Below, in pieces: positions 1-7,139 of a stretch of DNA of 64,000 nucleotides. Source of the DNA: JAHEJA01 sp965656445 (GTDB taxonomy: Bacteria > Pseudomonadota > Alphaproteobacteria > Rhodobacterales > Rhodobacteraceae); contig CBFHKO010000010.1 in NCBI GenBank assembly GCA_965656445.1, forward strand, positions 1-64,000, given 5' to 3'. A program made the position numbers and the translations under genes. The notes beneath the pieces are model-generated. The model saw nothing but the letters and a program-made list of their open reading frames with translations, ran no database searches and had not been told where the DNA came from. Within the stretch, counting starts at the first letter, position 1. The number at the start of each line of letters is the position of its first letter.

Positions 1-111
1 CACACAGTGCGTTGGGCTATCGCCCGCCAGCTCCTGAAACCATAATACCACTGGATCAGAGGCCAATCATGCACTAATAATTAATATGGACCAGTCAGAT
101 GAGGCTGCTCA
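1..111 (+). mobile_element. Right end of an IS3/IS481-type insertion sequence
   Basis: The element enters from the left edge. It carries the last codons of a transposase (stop at 75-77) and then a terminal sequence. Read from the outer end on the minus strand, the terminus begins TGAGCAGCCTCATCTG (111 down to 96), a TGA...-type end expected for IS3-family termini. The integrase reading frame on the other side loses homology exactly here, so I place the junction at about 111/112. The left end and the target duplication lie outside the window. The family is inferred from the transposase tail and the terminus, not from a full element. Confidence 0.7.
3..77 (+). CDS. C-terminal tail of rve-type IS transposase (partial)
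   Basis: Only the last 24 codons are inside the window; the frame is open to the left edge. The residues HSALGYRPPAPE, followed by a short tail ending PIMH, are the characteristic C-terminus of DDE (rve) transposases of the IS3 and IS481 type, just after the catalytic core. The stop is TAA at 75-77. The protein would cut and join the ends of its own element. The reading frame was found by translating the edge by hand; it is too short to be judged by length alone, but the motif is distinctive. Confidence 0.72.
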   Translation, partial: HSALGYRPPAPETIIPLDQRPIMH

Positions 112-758
112 ATGTCTGTGGGTTTGCCTGCTTTGCCAGTATCAATCCAGCTGGGCAGCTTGCGGATAAGTGTAGCGTACTCCTCACGGGTAAAGTCAGG
201 ACGTCGTTCGCTCTTCTCACCACGGTTCACCAGCAGTGGTACATTCTTGTGCGCGATAAAGCCCCGCGCTACTGCTTCTTCAAACACACGGTTCATTGCT
301 GAGTTGTGAGTGTTCAGCGTTGAGGCCTTTGGCTCACGCCCCATCTTAGCCCGCCGCCACTCGTAGAACTGTTGCACCTTCTCATAATCAATGGTGGTCA
401 CAAACTGTGCCCCAAAGAAGGGGATCAGGTAACGCTCAATACACACGATGTAGTCTGCAAACACTTTACGCCCCAAGCCTGCATCCAGCTGCTTGCGCAT
501 ATCGGCAATCGCCAGCTTAGCAACATCAGAGAACTTCTTGGTGACTACAGGCAGGTCGTTCTTGTGGCGGAACTTGTATTCAAGAAACGTATCCCGCGCA
601 TACTCTTTAGCTTCAGCCAAATCACGCTTGCCGGTACTGATGCGGATGGTGTGCCCGTCAATCACAAAGGCCGCCTGCCAGCGCTTGCTGCGCTCACGGC
701 GATACACCCGCACCTCGCCGTCCAGTATCAGATGTGTATCTTCGCGCAGCTGTCGCAT
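81..758 (-). pseudogene. Tyrosine integrase, truncated by IS insertion
   Basis: This is the N-terminal part of a phage/island tyrosine recombinase. It shows an arm-binding-like N-terminus (about residues 1-70) and a helical SAM-like core-binding domain (about 74-185), then the first turn of the catalytic domain. The R...HxxR...Y catalytic residues are missing. An ATG at 758, with AAGGAG six bases upstream, is a better start than the TTG at 779. Homology stops at about base 112, where the insertion sequence begins; the last ten codons to the stop at 81-83 are IS terminus read through. A functional enzyme is not expected. It was probably the recombinase of the island that ends at tRNA-Phe. Confidence 0.8.
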
Positions 759-913
759 GTCATGCTCCTTGCCAAACAATATGGCTCAAAGCACCAACAA
801 GTCTATCAAAGTGTGTGTTTGAGGGTTTAGCGCTTGGTAGTTGAAGCAGATTCAAGGTTGTTGAAGCTTTAAAGTTGATATTGTCGAACGCGCAGCCACG
901 TGTAACTGAAAAT

Positions 914-1387
914 TTATAGGTTATCAGCCAGCCACCACAAAGGCGTTGGTTCAATCGTCTTCGTCACATGAATCTGGTGCAGCCGTTCGAGTAGCTTCTT
1001 TTTCAAATCATCATCCCCTGAATGAAATGGACTGGTGCGCGAAACAAATTCCGGCGAGGGGTTTCTGAATTCGGCAGTCCAACTAGCCAAGTGAAACAAA
1101 ATAGGTACGAAAGCGATCCCAGCTTCAGTGAGGAAATAAAGTTTCTTCTGTGCGTGATCGTCCGATTTTTGAACATTCAACAGGTCCAGCTGTACCATAT
1201 AGTGCAATCGTGATGACAGCGAAGCCGAAGAAATTCCCTCACGATTGTTTTTCAATATCTCGTTGAAGCCACGTCGATCAAATAACGCAATTTCGCGGAT
1301 AATTATTGGGATCCACTTGTCAATAAGCAGGTGTCCAGCCAGGCCGATTGGGCACATTTCCTCTTCGACGATTTTCAAGTTAAGCAT
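914..1387 (-). CDS. HxlR-family winged-helix transcriptional regulator
   Basis: A 157-residue HxlR/DUF24-type regulator. The family binds DNA as a dimer through one winged helix, and many members sense reactive electrophiles or oxidants through a conserved N-terminal cysteine. Visible are the CPIG motif with Cys12, the recognition region (GISSASLSSRLHYMVQLDLL, about 51-70) and the wing. It has an extra C-terminal tail of about 50 residues. The start is the ATG at 1387, not the upstream GTG, because TGGAGG lies six bases before it. It is transcribed divergently from the small-protein operon starting at 1492, the usual arrangement for an HxlR regulator and its target. The ligand is unknown. Confidence 0.87.
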   Translation of the reverse strand: MLNLKIVEEEMCPIGLAGHLLIDKWIPIIIREIALFDRRGFNEILKNNREGISSASLSSRLHYMVQLDLLNVQKSDDHAQKKLYFLTEAGIAFVPILFHLASWTAEFRNPSPEFVSRTSPFHSGDDDLKKKLLERLHQIHVTKTIEPTPLWWLADNL

Positions 1388-1396
1388 GTCATGCCT

Positions 1397-1417
1397 CCAA
1401 ACCACTTTAACATACAG
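1397..1417 (+). promoter_or_regulatory. Operator/promoter-like motif, copy 1
   Basis: In the gap between the HxlR gene and the divergent operon lies CCAAACCACTTTAACATACAG. Eighteen hundred bases downstream, before the NTF2-like gene, a near copy occurs (3228-3251). Both copies point the same way. The TTAACA/TTGACA core could be a -35 box or part of a regulator site. This is a sequence observation; regulation by the HxlR protein is inference. Confidence 0.45.
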
Positions 1418-1491
1418 ACTAGACGGTACATCTGCGTCAGGTCAACCTGTTCTAAGAAATGGTTAGTTCAAAAAAAACTGGAGGCTTTCGG

Positions 1492-2121
1492 ATGTCTACT
1501 CCCAAATTTATCGCCATCACCGCAGCTACTTGCCCCGCAGCAAGCAGATCTGGCGCTTTGAACGAATTGGCCAACTTCGCGCAGGACTGCCGACAAAATG
1601 GCGCAGTTCGCGTGACATATGGCAGCGTGATCTCAGGCCGCTATCCCGGGGCTTTGGTGAATGTTCAGTTCTTTGATGACCTACAAGGATTTGAGAGCGT
1701 TATGAACATGATCCCGCAGTCCTCCGCCTATTCGCGTATGATCAGCGATCACGCTGTAGCGCCCTTTGCTCGAAATGTATTTCGGGGTAAACCGATCGAA
1801 TTTGAGCCAAAACTTGAGCCAACGCCCAAGTATCTGATGTTGACGAGGGCCCATCGTCGGTCTTTGGAAGAAACTGCAATGCTAGATTTGCTAAACAAGA
1901 CCGCGCCCGTGTTCAAATCAGCAGGTGCACAGACCATGCGCATGGGACAAACACTTACTGGGTCTGATCTTGGGACATACATGTTGGGTGTAACCTATCC
2001 TGACATGTCGGCGATTGAGAGAACCTACGACGCTTTGGTGGCCAGTCCTGAATTTGGGCAGCTGATGAACGGTCTCGAAATCGACATGCGTTCAATCACG
2101 AAAATTGCTGGCATCCTTTAG
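1492..2121 (+). CDS. Tandem ferredoxin-fold (ABM/NIPSNAP-like) protein
   Basis: A 209-residue soluble protein made of two similar halves (about 5-85 and 110-190). Each half has the beta-alpha-beta-beta-alpha-beta spacing of dimeric alpha/beta barrel proteins such as ABM or NIPSNAP domains: a first strand (KFIAIT; KYLMLT), a helix, then a G-rich turn before the third strand. The fusion would form the two-fold barrel within one chain. The start is the ATG at 1492, with TGGAGG seven bases upstream. It is the first gene of the operon facing the HxlR regulator. No catalytic residues are recognised; function is unknown, with binding or turnover of a small hydrophobic or aromatic compound a family-level guess. 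Confidence 0.6.
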   Translation: MSTPKFIAITAATCPAASRSGALNELANFAQDCRQNGAVRVTYGSVISGRYPGALVNVQFFDDLQGFESVMNMIPQSSAYSRMISDHAVAPFARNVFRGKPIEFEPKLEPTPKYLMLTRAHRRSLEETAMLDLLNKTAPVFKSAGAQTMRMGQTLTGSDLGTYMLGVTYPDMSAIERTYDALVASPEFGQLMNGLEIDMRSITKIAGIL

Positions 2122-2156
2122 GCACTTACGAAACTGACCGATTGGAGGACGAACAT

Positions 2157-2543
2157 ATGCAAGACTTTATACTCTATCTGGCATTTTACGGGTTGATTGT
2201 CGTTATTGTAATCTTGGCGCAAGTCTTGGTAGCGGCCCAGCAGGTTGGGCTATCGACGCTTGCCGGCAATCGAGAAGATCTCGTTCTGACAGGCCTTGCT
2301 GGGCGAATGGAACGCGCCGCGAATAACTCGCTGCTTGCGCTCGCTTTGGTAGCACCTGCAGTTTTGATGACCCATCTGTCCGATGCCGCCGACAATTTGA
2401 CTGATCAACTGATGCTGACGTTCCTGCTCGCTCGAATTGCATATGTCGCACTCTACGCGCTCGGGATCGTTTGGTTCCGAACCGCTGCTTGGGTAACGGC
2501 CTTCGTATGCACCGCTCTGCTCTATGTGGGCTTGGTTCTTTGA
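2157..2543 (+). CDS. MAPEG-family membrane protein
   Basis: A 128-residue integral membrane protein with about four hydrophobic helices (near 5-27, 58-75, 85-105 and 110-127). The stretch GLAGRMERAANNSLLALALV resembles the MAPEG signature in which an arginine and an asparagine lie at the second helix. Family members are glutathione transferases/peroxidases or related proteins acting on lipophilic electrophiles. The expected glutamate after the asparagine is not obvious, so enzymatic activity is uncertain. The start is the ATG at 2157, with GGAGG eight bases upstream. It follows the tandem ABM-like gene by 35 bases and is probably co-transcribed. Confidence 0.75.
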   Translation: MQDFILYLAFYGLIVVIVILAQVLVAAQQVGLSTLAGNREDLVLTGLAGRMERAANNSLLALALVAPAVLMTHLSDAADNLTDQLMLTFLLARIAYVALYALGIVWFRTAAWVTAFVCTALLYVGLVL

Positions 2544-2610
2544 CTTATCGAAAATTTGTGGCGCCTTACTCGCTTAATGAAATCCAATAATTAAACCAAA
2601 GGAAAGAATA

Positions 2611-2961
2611 ATGCCGATAGAAGTGAAAAGTTTCGCGTCTCAAGCCGATGAAGCCAAGGATATGCCGAACGCTCGTATGGAAGCTGTTAACGTTCTTGGT
2701 CAGCGTGTGATGAAGCTCACACTCGCACCAGATTGGAAATGGTCGAAGGACATCAAACCGATCGTGGGTACAGCCAGCTGCAAAGCAACGCATGTTGGGA
2801 TCATTATAGAGGGTACAATTCATTGCGTATGCGACGACGGCTCCGAGGCAACCTACACTGCGGGTGACGCATATGCCATCTCACCAAATCACGACGCTTG
2901 GTGTGTGGGCGGCAAACAAGCAGTTGTCTTTGAGTTTGCTGGCATGTGGGGAGAACAATAA
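2611..2961 (+). CDS. Cupin-domain protein
   Basis: A single small cupin barrel of 116 residues. The first cupin motif is seen as His61 with EG at 67-68; the second as GD at 85-86 with His94 (SPNHDAW). The metal-binding glutamate-rich set is incomplete, so it may bind a ligand rather than catalyse. The ribosome site is AAAGGAAAG before the ATG. Its stop codon overlaps the next start in TAATG, so the two are translationally coupled. It lies inside the HxlR-linked operon. Substrate unknown. Confidence 0.72.
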   Translation: MPIEVKSFASQADEAKDMPNARMEAVNVLGQRVMKLTLAPDWKWSKDIKPIVGTASCKATHVGIIIEGTIHCVCDDGSEATYTAGDAYAISPNHDAWCVGGKQAVVFEFAGMWGEQ

Positions 2962-3215
2962 TGTTATTTATGGTCAAGCTCACGCATGATTATTCAACGT
3001 GCCAAGCGCATCATCCAGAAAAATTCCCGTTATTCAGGGATACATTAGCAAGCGTCGGCGATCACGGGATCAAGGTGCACGGTCACTATTCCAATCGTCT
3101 AGAACATACGGCTTTCATGGTATTAGAAGCCGATAACTTTGAGCAGCTTGATGCCGCATTCGATCCAATCCTTGAAATGGGAAATTTTGAGGTAACTCCG
3201 ATTGTAAAAAAATAG
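2961..3215 (+). CDS. Small DUF3303-like protein
   Basis: An 84-residue protein starting MLFMVKLTHDYS and ending in a predicted strand (NFEVTPIVKK). The opening strand, the histidine-containing helix and the later turn before AFMVLEAD resemble DUF3303/short ferredoxin-fold proteins. The ATG at 2961 shares bases with the cupin stop (TAATG); an in-frame upstream GTG at 2946 would overlap the cupin more and is less likely. It is the third ferredoxin-like fold suspected in this cassette. No active-site residues are identified. The family assignment is tentative. Confidence 0.5.
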   Translation: MLFMVKLTHDYSTCQAHHPEKFPLFRDTLASVGDHGIKVHGHYSNRLEHTAFMVLEADNFEQLDAAFDPILEMGNFEVTPIVKK

Positions 3216-3227
3216 CCTTCGAATGTG

Positions 3228-3251
3228 CCAACCACTTTGACAATCATACAG
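3228..3251 (+). promoter_or_regulatory. Operator/promoter-like motif, copy 2
   Basis: The stretch beginning CCAACCACTTTGACA and continuing to CATACAGG repeats the motif at 1397-1417, with one base lost and three gained. It lies in the 100-base gap before the NTF2-like gene, so the last two genes of the cassette may have their own promoter under the same control. TTGACA fits a -35 box; a clear -10 is not seen. Confidence 0.45.
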
Positions 3252-3316
3252 GACCAAGTTTCATCGTGATGCTGACTTCATGCGTGGCGATATCGCAAAT
3301 AAAAGGGAAATAAAAA

Positions 3317-3649
3317 ATGCCAACAGCCACCGATTTTTTGAATGCTTTCCGTCACGGGTTCCGGGAAAAAGATGCGTCACAATTAGACGCTCTCACCACA
3401 GATGATTTTGTGTTTACGTCAATAAGCTCAGGAACACACAGGAGCAAAACGGAAGCGTTAGAATGGTTAGTGAGTGGAGATTGTATCTCTATTGATGACT
3501 ACGTGATCATACAGGACACGGATGATTGTATGGCGGGCACGCACACTGGCTCAGGAAAAGATTGGAAGGTTAACGCGTTTTTCTTTGCAAAAAAAGTGAA
3601 CGGTAAAGCTAGTGAATGGTACGTGACAGGTGTTTCAGTAAATAAGTAG
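3317..3649 (+). CDS. NTF2-like (SnoaL-type) protein
   Basis: A 110-residue protein with the layout of a single NTF2-like cone: two N-terminal helices (FLNAFRHGFREKDASQLDAL), a short strand ending in DDFVF, and a four-strand sheet with YVTGV near the end. Members of this superfamily are small cyclases, isomerases, lyases or binding proteins. No catalytic Asp/His set can be named with confidence. GGGAAATAAAAA precedes the ATG. It follows a 101-base gap holding copy 2 of the cassette motif. Base composition here is AT-richer than in the housekeeping genes, in keeping with transfer. Confidence 0.6.
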   Translation: MPTATDFLNAFRHGFREKDASQLDALTTDDFVFTSISSGTHRSKTEALEWLVSGDCISIDDYVIIQDTDDCMAGTHTGSGKDWKVNAFFFAKKVNGKASEWYVTGVSVNK

Positions 3650-3672
3650 TGTAAATACAAAGGAGTTGAGGA

Positions 3673-3957
3673 ATGCCAAAAAAACTATCGATTGTTCGTT
3701 TCAAACCCAAGCCTGAATGTTTTGATGAATTCTTGCAAAATATCCAAGACTGGCACGCCCAAGTATTCGCAGATGGTGACCATCGTTTAATGCGGACTCA
3801 TGAGGAAGTTGTTGCCATAGTTGTTAGAGATAGCGAGTTGCTAGAAGAAAATATCAAACGTGGGGTAAATTGGTTAGACAGCCAAAGACCGCTCTTGCAA
3901 GAATACAATGATGTAGATCGTCACACGATGCCCATAACAGGCGATCTCGTAGTCTAG
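3673..3957 (+). CDS. ABM-like small protein
   Basis: A 94-residue protein resembling an antibiotic-biosynthesis-monooxygenase-type ferredoxin fold: LSIVRFKPKPECFDEFLQN as first strand and helix, EEVVAIVVRD as central strand, then a helix (LEENIKRGVNWLDSQRPLLQ) and a last strand. AAAGGAG lies eight bases before the ATG. It is the last gene of the cassette and probably shares a transcript with the NTF2-like gene. A cofactor-free oxygenase or a ligand carrier is possible; neither can be shown from the sequence. Confidence 0.55.
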   Translation: MPKKLSIVRFKPKPECFDEFLQNIQDWHAQVFADGDHRLMRTHEEVVAIVVRDSELLEENIKRGVNWLDSQRPLLQEYNDVDRHTMPITGDLVV

Positions 3958-4252
3958 CATTAGATCGACTCGTCATATTTTTAGTACTGAAATTGGCCAA
4001 GTCGGTGTGTGGGACCTCCTAACACCCACGGTGTTGGTAACTACACCAATCGTGTCCCAAACCACGTCCGCCCAAAAAAATCCGCCAACACAGTGTCCCA
4101 ACACAGCACTAGCCAACACAGTGTTCAACACAGCGATTCCACAGGCAAAATAGTCAGCAACACGGCAAAAAGTGTGTTTAAGGTGTGTTTTTGAATTACA
4201 CAACTTTAGCGCGCATTGCGTCTGGCTAAGTCATTGTTTTTATTAGTAAAAG
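3958..4252. other. Gene-free, repeat-rich junction next to tRNA-Phe
   Basis: No convincing gene lies in these 295 bases. They hold a perfect hairpin (AACACC-CAC-GGTGTT, 4021-4035), the CAACACAG direct repeats listed separately, and two GTGTGTTT motifs (4171-4192). The stretch abuts the 3' end of tRNA-Phe, a common integration target, so it is a plausible attachment-site arm of the island. A duplicated tRNA 3' end was not found in the window. Confidence 0.5.
4086..4165 (+). repeat. Five short direct repeats, possible integrase arm sites
   Basis: CAACACAG occurs at 4086, 4099, 4114 and 4126, and CAACACGG at 4158. Spacings are 13, 15, 12 and 32 bases. Copy 3 also forms the palindrome AACACAGTGTT. 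The opposite-strand form AAACACAC recurs just downstream and again upstream of the integrase start (about 805-820). Short repeated sites near a tRNA end are typical of arm-type binding sites for tyrosine integrases; binding is inference. Confidence 0.5.
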
Positions 4253-4327
4253 TGGTGCCCAGGGGCGGAATCGAACCACCGACACGAGGATTTTCAATCC
4301 ACTGCTCTACCCCTGAGCTACCCAGGC
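4253..4327 (-). tRNA. tRNA-Phe (GAA)
   Basis: A complete cloverleaf of 75 bases on the minus strand with encoded CCA. The acceptor arm is GCCTGGG paired with CCTGGGC (two G-U pairs), the discriminator is A, the anticodon loop is TTGAAAA with anticodon GAA, and the T arm carries GGTTCGATTCC. The anticodon stem has one T-T mismatch. The 3' end faces the accessory region to the left, as expected for an island inserted at a tRNA 3' end. Confidence 0.96.
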
Positions 4328-4399
4328 ACTGGACAACGGTTACGTTGTGGGTGCGGCGGTTCTATGATGAAGTTTTGCCAGTGTCCAGAGGCTTTTGCT

Positions 4400-4420
4400 A
4401 AAAAACTCCACCGGAGTTTC
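4400..4420 (-). terminator. Rho-independent terminator of the recO operon
   Basis: On the minus strand the stem AAACTCC/GGAGTTT with a 3-base loop (plus positions 4403-4419) is followed by six Ts (plus 4400-4405 are As). It lies about 50 bases beyond the recO stop and would end the long rpoZ-to-recO transcription unit. Confidence 0.75.
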
Positions 4421-4466
4421 AAAAAACTCTAAATCAGTGAATAACTTATCGCATCAACTGGTTAGA

Positions 4467-5198
4467 TCATCGCTCCATTTGCTTTTCAAACAGGTCTATA
4501 AACCGCGCGCGGGCGGATGGGATCTGGGTTTGATCAAAATTGGCCGCAACTTTATTGTCCCAAAAATAACTCAGCACCTGTAACCCCGCTAGGACGTCAC
4601 TGTCATCGCCCGCCCCTTGGCGTCGCAAGCTCGCAGGAAGCGGAAGCAAACGATCCGCCCAAGGGCCCGCGCCGCTCTTGGAAACAGCTTTGCCAGACTT
4701 GGGCGAGATATAGATCAGCTCCTCAGTCCCTCCATTCACAGCGCAGCTTTCTAAATCAAGGCCAAAGCCGATTTCATTCAGTAAATCCAATTCCCACTGC
4801 ATATAGGCCAAGGGCCAAATCTCGCGTAATGCGAGGATATCCAGAACTTGATAGGTGCGTTTATAGAACTCTGAACATGGGGTGCGTTCGGCAAGCATGG
4901 CCTGTGCCATGGTGCAAACCGCATTCAACCCCGCCAGCATTAAACGATCGCTCATGACATCGGCTGTGCGGCTTTTGTTCAACTCAATGGTAAATGTGCC
5001 AAGGTGCGATTCCAACCTCGCGCGCCAAGATAGATCGAGATTTGCCCCCTGTTGCAGTAAAGGGGCCAGCTTGCGCCCTGCGCCCCCTCTCACAATTCCA
5101 GAATGACGTCCATGGGTTTGGGTCAAGACATCAATGATCGCAGAGGATTCCCCATACTTGCGAACGCCGATTAATATGCCCTGATCACGCCACTCCAT
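4467..5198 (-). CDS. recO: DNA repair protein RecO
   Basis: A 243-residue RecO. It acts in the RecF pathway, loading RecA on SSB-coated gaps and annealing strands. The N-terminal OB fold is recognisable from MEWRDQGILIGVRKYGESSA and the LTQTHGRHSGIVRGG stretch (residues 1-80); an all-helical C-terminal domain follows (WPLAYMQWELDLLNEIGFGLDL, about 130-155). The zinc cysteines of some RecO proteins are not present as a full set, normal for alphaproteobacteria. It is the last gene of the minus-strand operon after era and DUF1491, 38 bases from the latter, and is followed by a terminator. Confidence 0.95.
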   Translation of the reverse strand: MEWRDQGILIGVRKYGESSAIIDVLTQTHGRHSGIVRGGAGRKLAPLLQQGANLDLSWRARLESHLGTFTIELNKSRTADVMSDRLMLAGLNAVCTMAQAMLAERTPCSEFYKRTYQVLDILALREIWPLAYMQWELDLLNEIGFGLDLESCAVNGGTEELIYISPKSGKAVSKSGAGPWADRLLPLPASLRRQGAGDDSDVLAGLQVLSYFWDNKVAANFDQTQIPSARARFIDLFEKQMER

Positions 5199-5236
5199 GC
5201 GGTTAGGTTAATTCAATTTTAAGATTTTGCCAGCGC

Positions 5237-5557
5237 TCAAAAATCATCAAGAAAATGGCGACCTTGGCTGTCTTCTATTTCGATCACCCAAAGGTCGGGA
5301 TCAAAGCTGCGTTGTTTTTGAATGAGCTGATCTATATCGGGTTCCGAACCATTGCTGAGTTCCGCCCAAGTTTGATCCCCTGTCATCATATCGTAGCTGC
5401 GGTGAAATAGGCGCGCTTGACCATCCAGAGTAGAGAGCTTGATCAATACGGCTCCGGCGGTGTCATCCCCGTGGCTGACGACAAATGCAGGAATATTCAC
5501 AAGCGACAGCCGTCTAATATAGGCCTTGACCCAAAATTCGCTGGCCAGTCGGCTCAT
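5237..5557 (-). CDS. DUF1491 family protein
   Basis: A 106-residue soluble protein matching the DUF1491 pattern found in alphaproteobacteria next to era: the start RLASEFWVKAYIRRL, the GDDTAGAVLIKL turn and the closing DPDLWVIEIEDSQGRHFL. Function is unknown. It overlaps the era stop by four bases (ATGA), so the two are co-translated. Its constant place between era and recO suggests a link with ribosome maturation or simply shared expression. No catalytic or metal motif is visible. Confidence 0.85.
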   Translation of the reverse strand: MSRLASEFWVKAYIRRLSLVNIPAFVVSHGDDTAGAVLIKLSTLDGQARLFHRSYDMMTGDQTWAELSNGSEPDIDQLIQKQRSFDPDLWVIEIEDSQGRHFLDDF

Positions 5558-6459
5558 GAGTTCCCATCTTTGAAATCGAGGCCCATTTCAGAATACCGCT
5601 CAGCTTCTTCGAGCCATTTTTCGCGGACTTTGATCTGACAGAAAAGATGTACGCGGCGGCCCAAGAATTCTTCTAATTCGAGGCGCGCGGCTTTGGAGAC
5701 GGATTTGATTGTTTCGCCTTTGTTGCCAAGGATGATGCCTTTATGCCCATCACGCACAACATAGATGATTTGATCAATCCTTGCGCTTCCGTCTTTGCGT
5801 TCTTCCCAGTTTTCTGTTTCTACAGTCAACTGATAGGGCAATTCTTGGTGAAGCCTCAGGGTCAGCTTTTCCCTCGTCATTTCAGCCGCAATCATGCGCA
5901 GCGGAAGATCGGCAATTTGATCTTCCGGATAGAGCCATGGGCCGTCGGGCAATTCGCCCGCTAGCCATTCGCGCAAGGCATCAACGCCATGTCCCTTTTC
6001 CGCGGAAATCATGAATGTTTGCTCAAAGGCGAATTTTTCATTCATGTCTTGGGTCAGTTTCAACAGCACTTCGGATTGGACGCGATCAATTTTATTGATG
6101 GCCAAGATCACGCGCTTGCCTTCGGAGACCTCGTTGAGTTGCGTTAATATCGTCTCAACACCTTCGGTAATTCCGCGATGGGCCTCGATGAGTAAAACAG
6201 TGATATCGGCATCTGATGCCCCACCCCACGCGGCGGCAACCATTGCGCGGTCCAGCCTACGACGCGGGCGGAACAATCCCGGCGTGTCCACAAACACAAT
6301 CTGAGCATCCCCTTCGAGGGCGACGCCCCGAATGCGTGCGCGTGTTGTTTGCACTTTGTGAGTCACGATCGACACTTTGGCACCGACCATTCTATTCAAT
6401 AGCGTTGATTTCCCCGCATTGGGTTCACCAATCAGCGCCACAAATCCCGCTTTGGTCAT
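5554..6459 (-). CDS. era: GTPase Era
   Basis: A 301-residue Era. This GTPase binds the 3' end of 16S rRNA and assists 30S assembly. G1 is GEPNAGKST (about 11-19), G3 is DTPG, G4 is NKID, and a C-terminal KH domain carries GNKGETIKSV. It begins in an ATGA overlap with the rnc stop and ends in an ATGA overlap with DUF1491. Length and order are normal for the family. Confidence 0.97.
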   Translation of the reverse strand: MTKAGFVALIGEPNAGKSTLLNRMVGAKVSIVTHKVQTTRARIRGVALEGDAQIVFVDTPGLFRPRRRLDRAMVAAAWGGASDADITVLLIEAHRGITEGVETILTQLNEVSEGKRVILAINKIDRVQSEVLLKLTQDMNEKFAFEQTFMISAEKGHGVDALREWLAGELPDGPWLYPEDQIADLPLRMIAAEMTREKLTLRLHQELPYQLTVETENWEERKDGSARIDQIIYVVRDGHKGIILGNKGETIKSVSKAARLELEEFLGRRVHLFCQIKVREKWLEEAERYSEMGLDFKDGNS

Positions 6460-7139
6460 GTCTTTTCCAATCTTGTCAAAAGCTCTTTGGCCGCAAGCTG
6501 TTCTGCTTGGCGTTTGGTGCCAGCTTTGCCTTGTTGTGTTTCACCATTTTGCATCTGTGCTTCGATCACGAAAACAGGGGCATGATCTGGTCCCTCACGC
6601 GATACTGTCACATATTTCGGGGGCTGAAATCCGCGGGCTTGAGCCCATTCCTGAAGCGCGGTTTTTGGATCACGCGCATCGGTTTCAACGGTGGTAATCC
6701 GCTTGGTCCAATGTTTGAGGATAACATCACGCGCAGCATCAAAGCCTGCGTCAATGTAGACGGCGGCGATGATGGCTTCCATAGCATCGCCCAAAAGAGC
6801 GAGCTTGCGCCGCCCGCCTGAAATCATCTCAGAGCGACCCATTTTCAAGACCGCCCCCACATCAAGCTCAATCGCAACCTCGGCGCAGGTTTCCTTGCGC
6901 ACCAAGGCATTAAATCGCGGCGCGAGCGTTCCTTCGCGGGCTTTGACATCATCTTCCAACAATGCCTCAGCCATGACGAGACCAAGGACACGATCCCCTA
7001 GAAATTCTAACCTTTGGTTGTCGCGTTTTTGTGCCGTCACAAAGGAGGAATGTGTGAGAGCTTCGACCAGAAGTTCAGGATTAGAAAACTGATGACCTAG
7101 GCGTTTTGAAAAATTTTGGGCGTCTGACGAAAGTTTCAC
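6456..7139 (-). CDS. rnc: Ribonuclease III
   Basis: A 227-residue RNase III that cuts double-stranded RNA during rRNA processing and mRNA turnover. The signature RLEFLGDRVL with its acidic residues is in the N-terminal nuclease domain; ALLGDAMEAIIAAVYID holds the second acidic site; a double-stranded RNA-binding domain closes the protein (DPKTALQEWAQ onward). I chose the GTG at 7139 because it overlaps the lepB stop as GTGA and opens with KLSSDAQNF, the usual family start; the ATG at 7172 would add 11 residues lying wholly inside lepB. Confidence 0.95.
   Translation of the reverse strand: MKLSSDAQNFSKRLGHQFSNPELLVEALTHSSFVTAQKRDNQRLEFLGDRVLGLVMAEALLEDDVKAREGTLAPRFNALVRKETCAEVAIELDVGAVLKMGRSEMISGGRRKLALLGDAMEAIIAAVYIDAGFDAARDVILKHWTKRITTVETDARDPKTALQEWAQARGFQPPKYVTVSREGPDHAPVFVIEAQMQNGETQQGKAGTKRQAEQLAAKELLTRLEKT

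Noticed and set aside
1..111. Frameshifted continuation of the integrase to the left
   Set aside because: None of the three minus-strand frames gives integrase-like residues; the plus strand instead gives a clear transposase tail.
4086..4165. CRISPR-like array
   Set aside because: The repeats are only eight bases, spacers 4-24 bases, and no cas gene is present.
4009..4194. Open frame of 61 codons across the repeats by tRNA-Phe
   Set aside because: Low-complexity Asn/Ser/His translation created by the direct repeats; no ribosome site and no family resemblance.
1..4252. Complete prophage or integrative conjugative element
   Set aside because: No capsid, tail, relaxase or type IV secretion gene; only a broken integrase, an IS end and small cargo are seen, and no tRNA-end duplicate was found.
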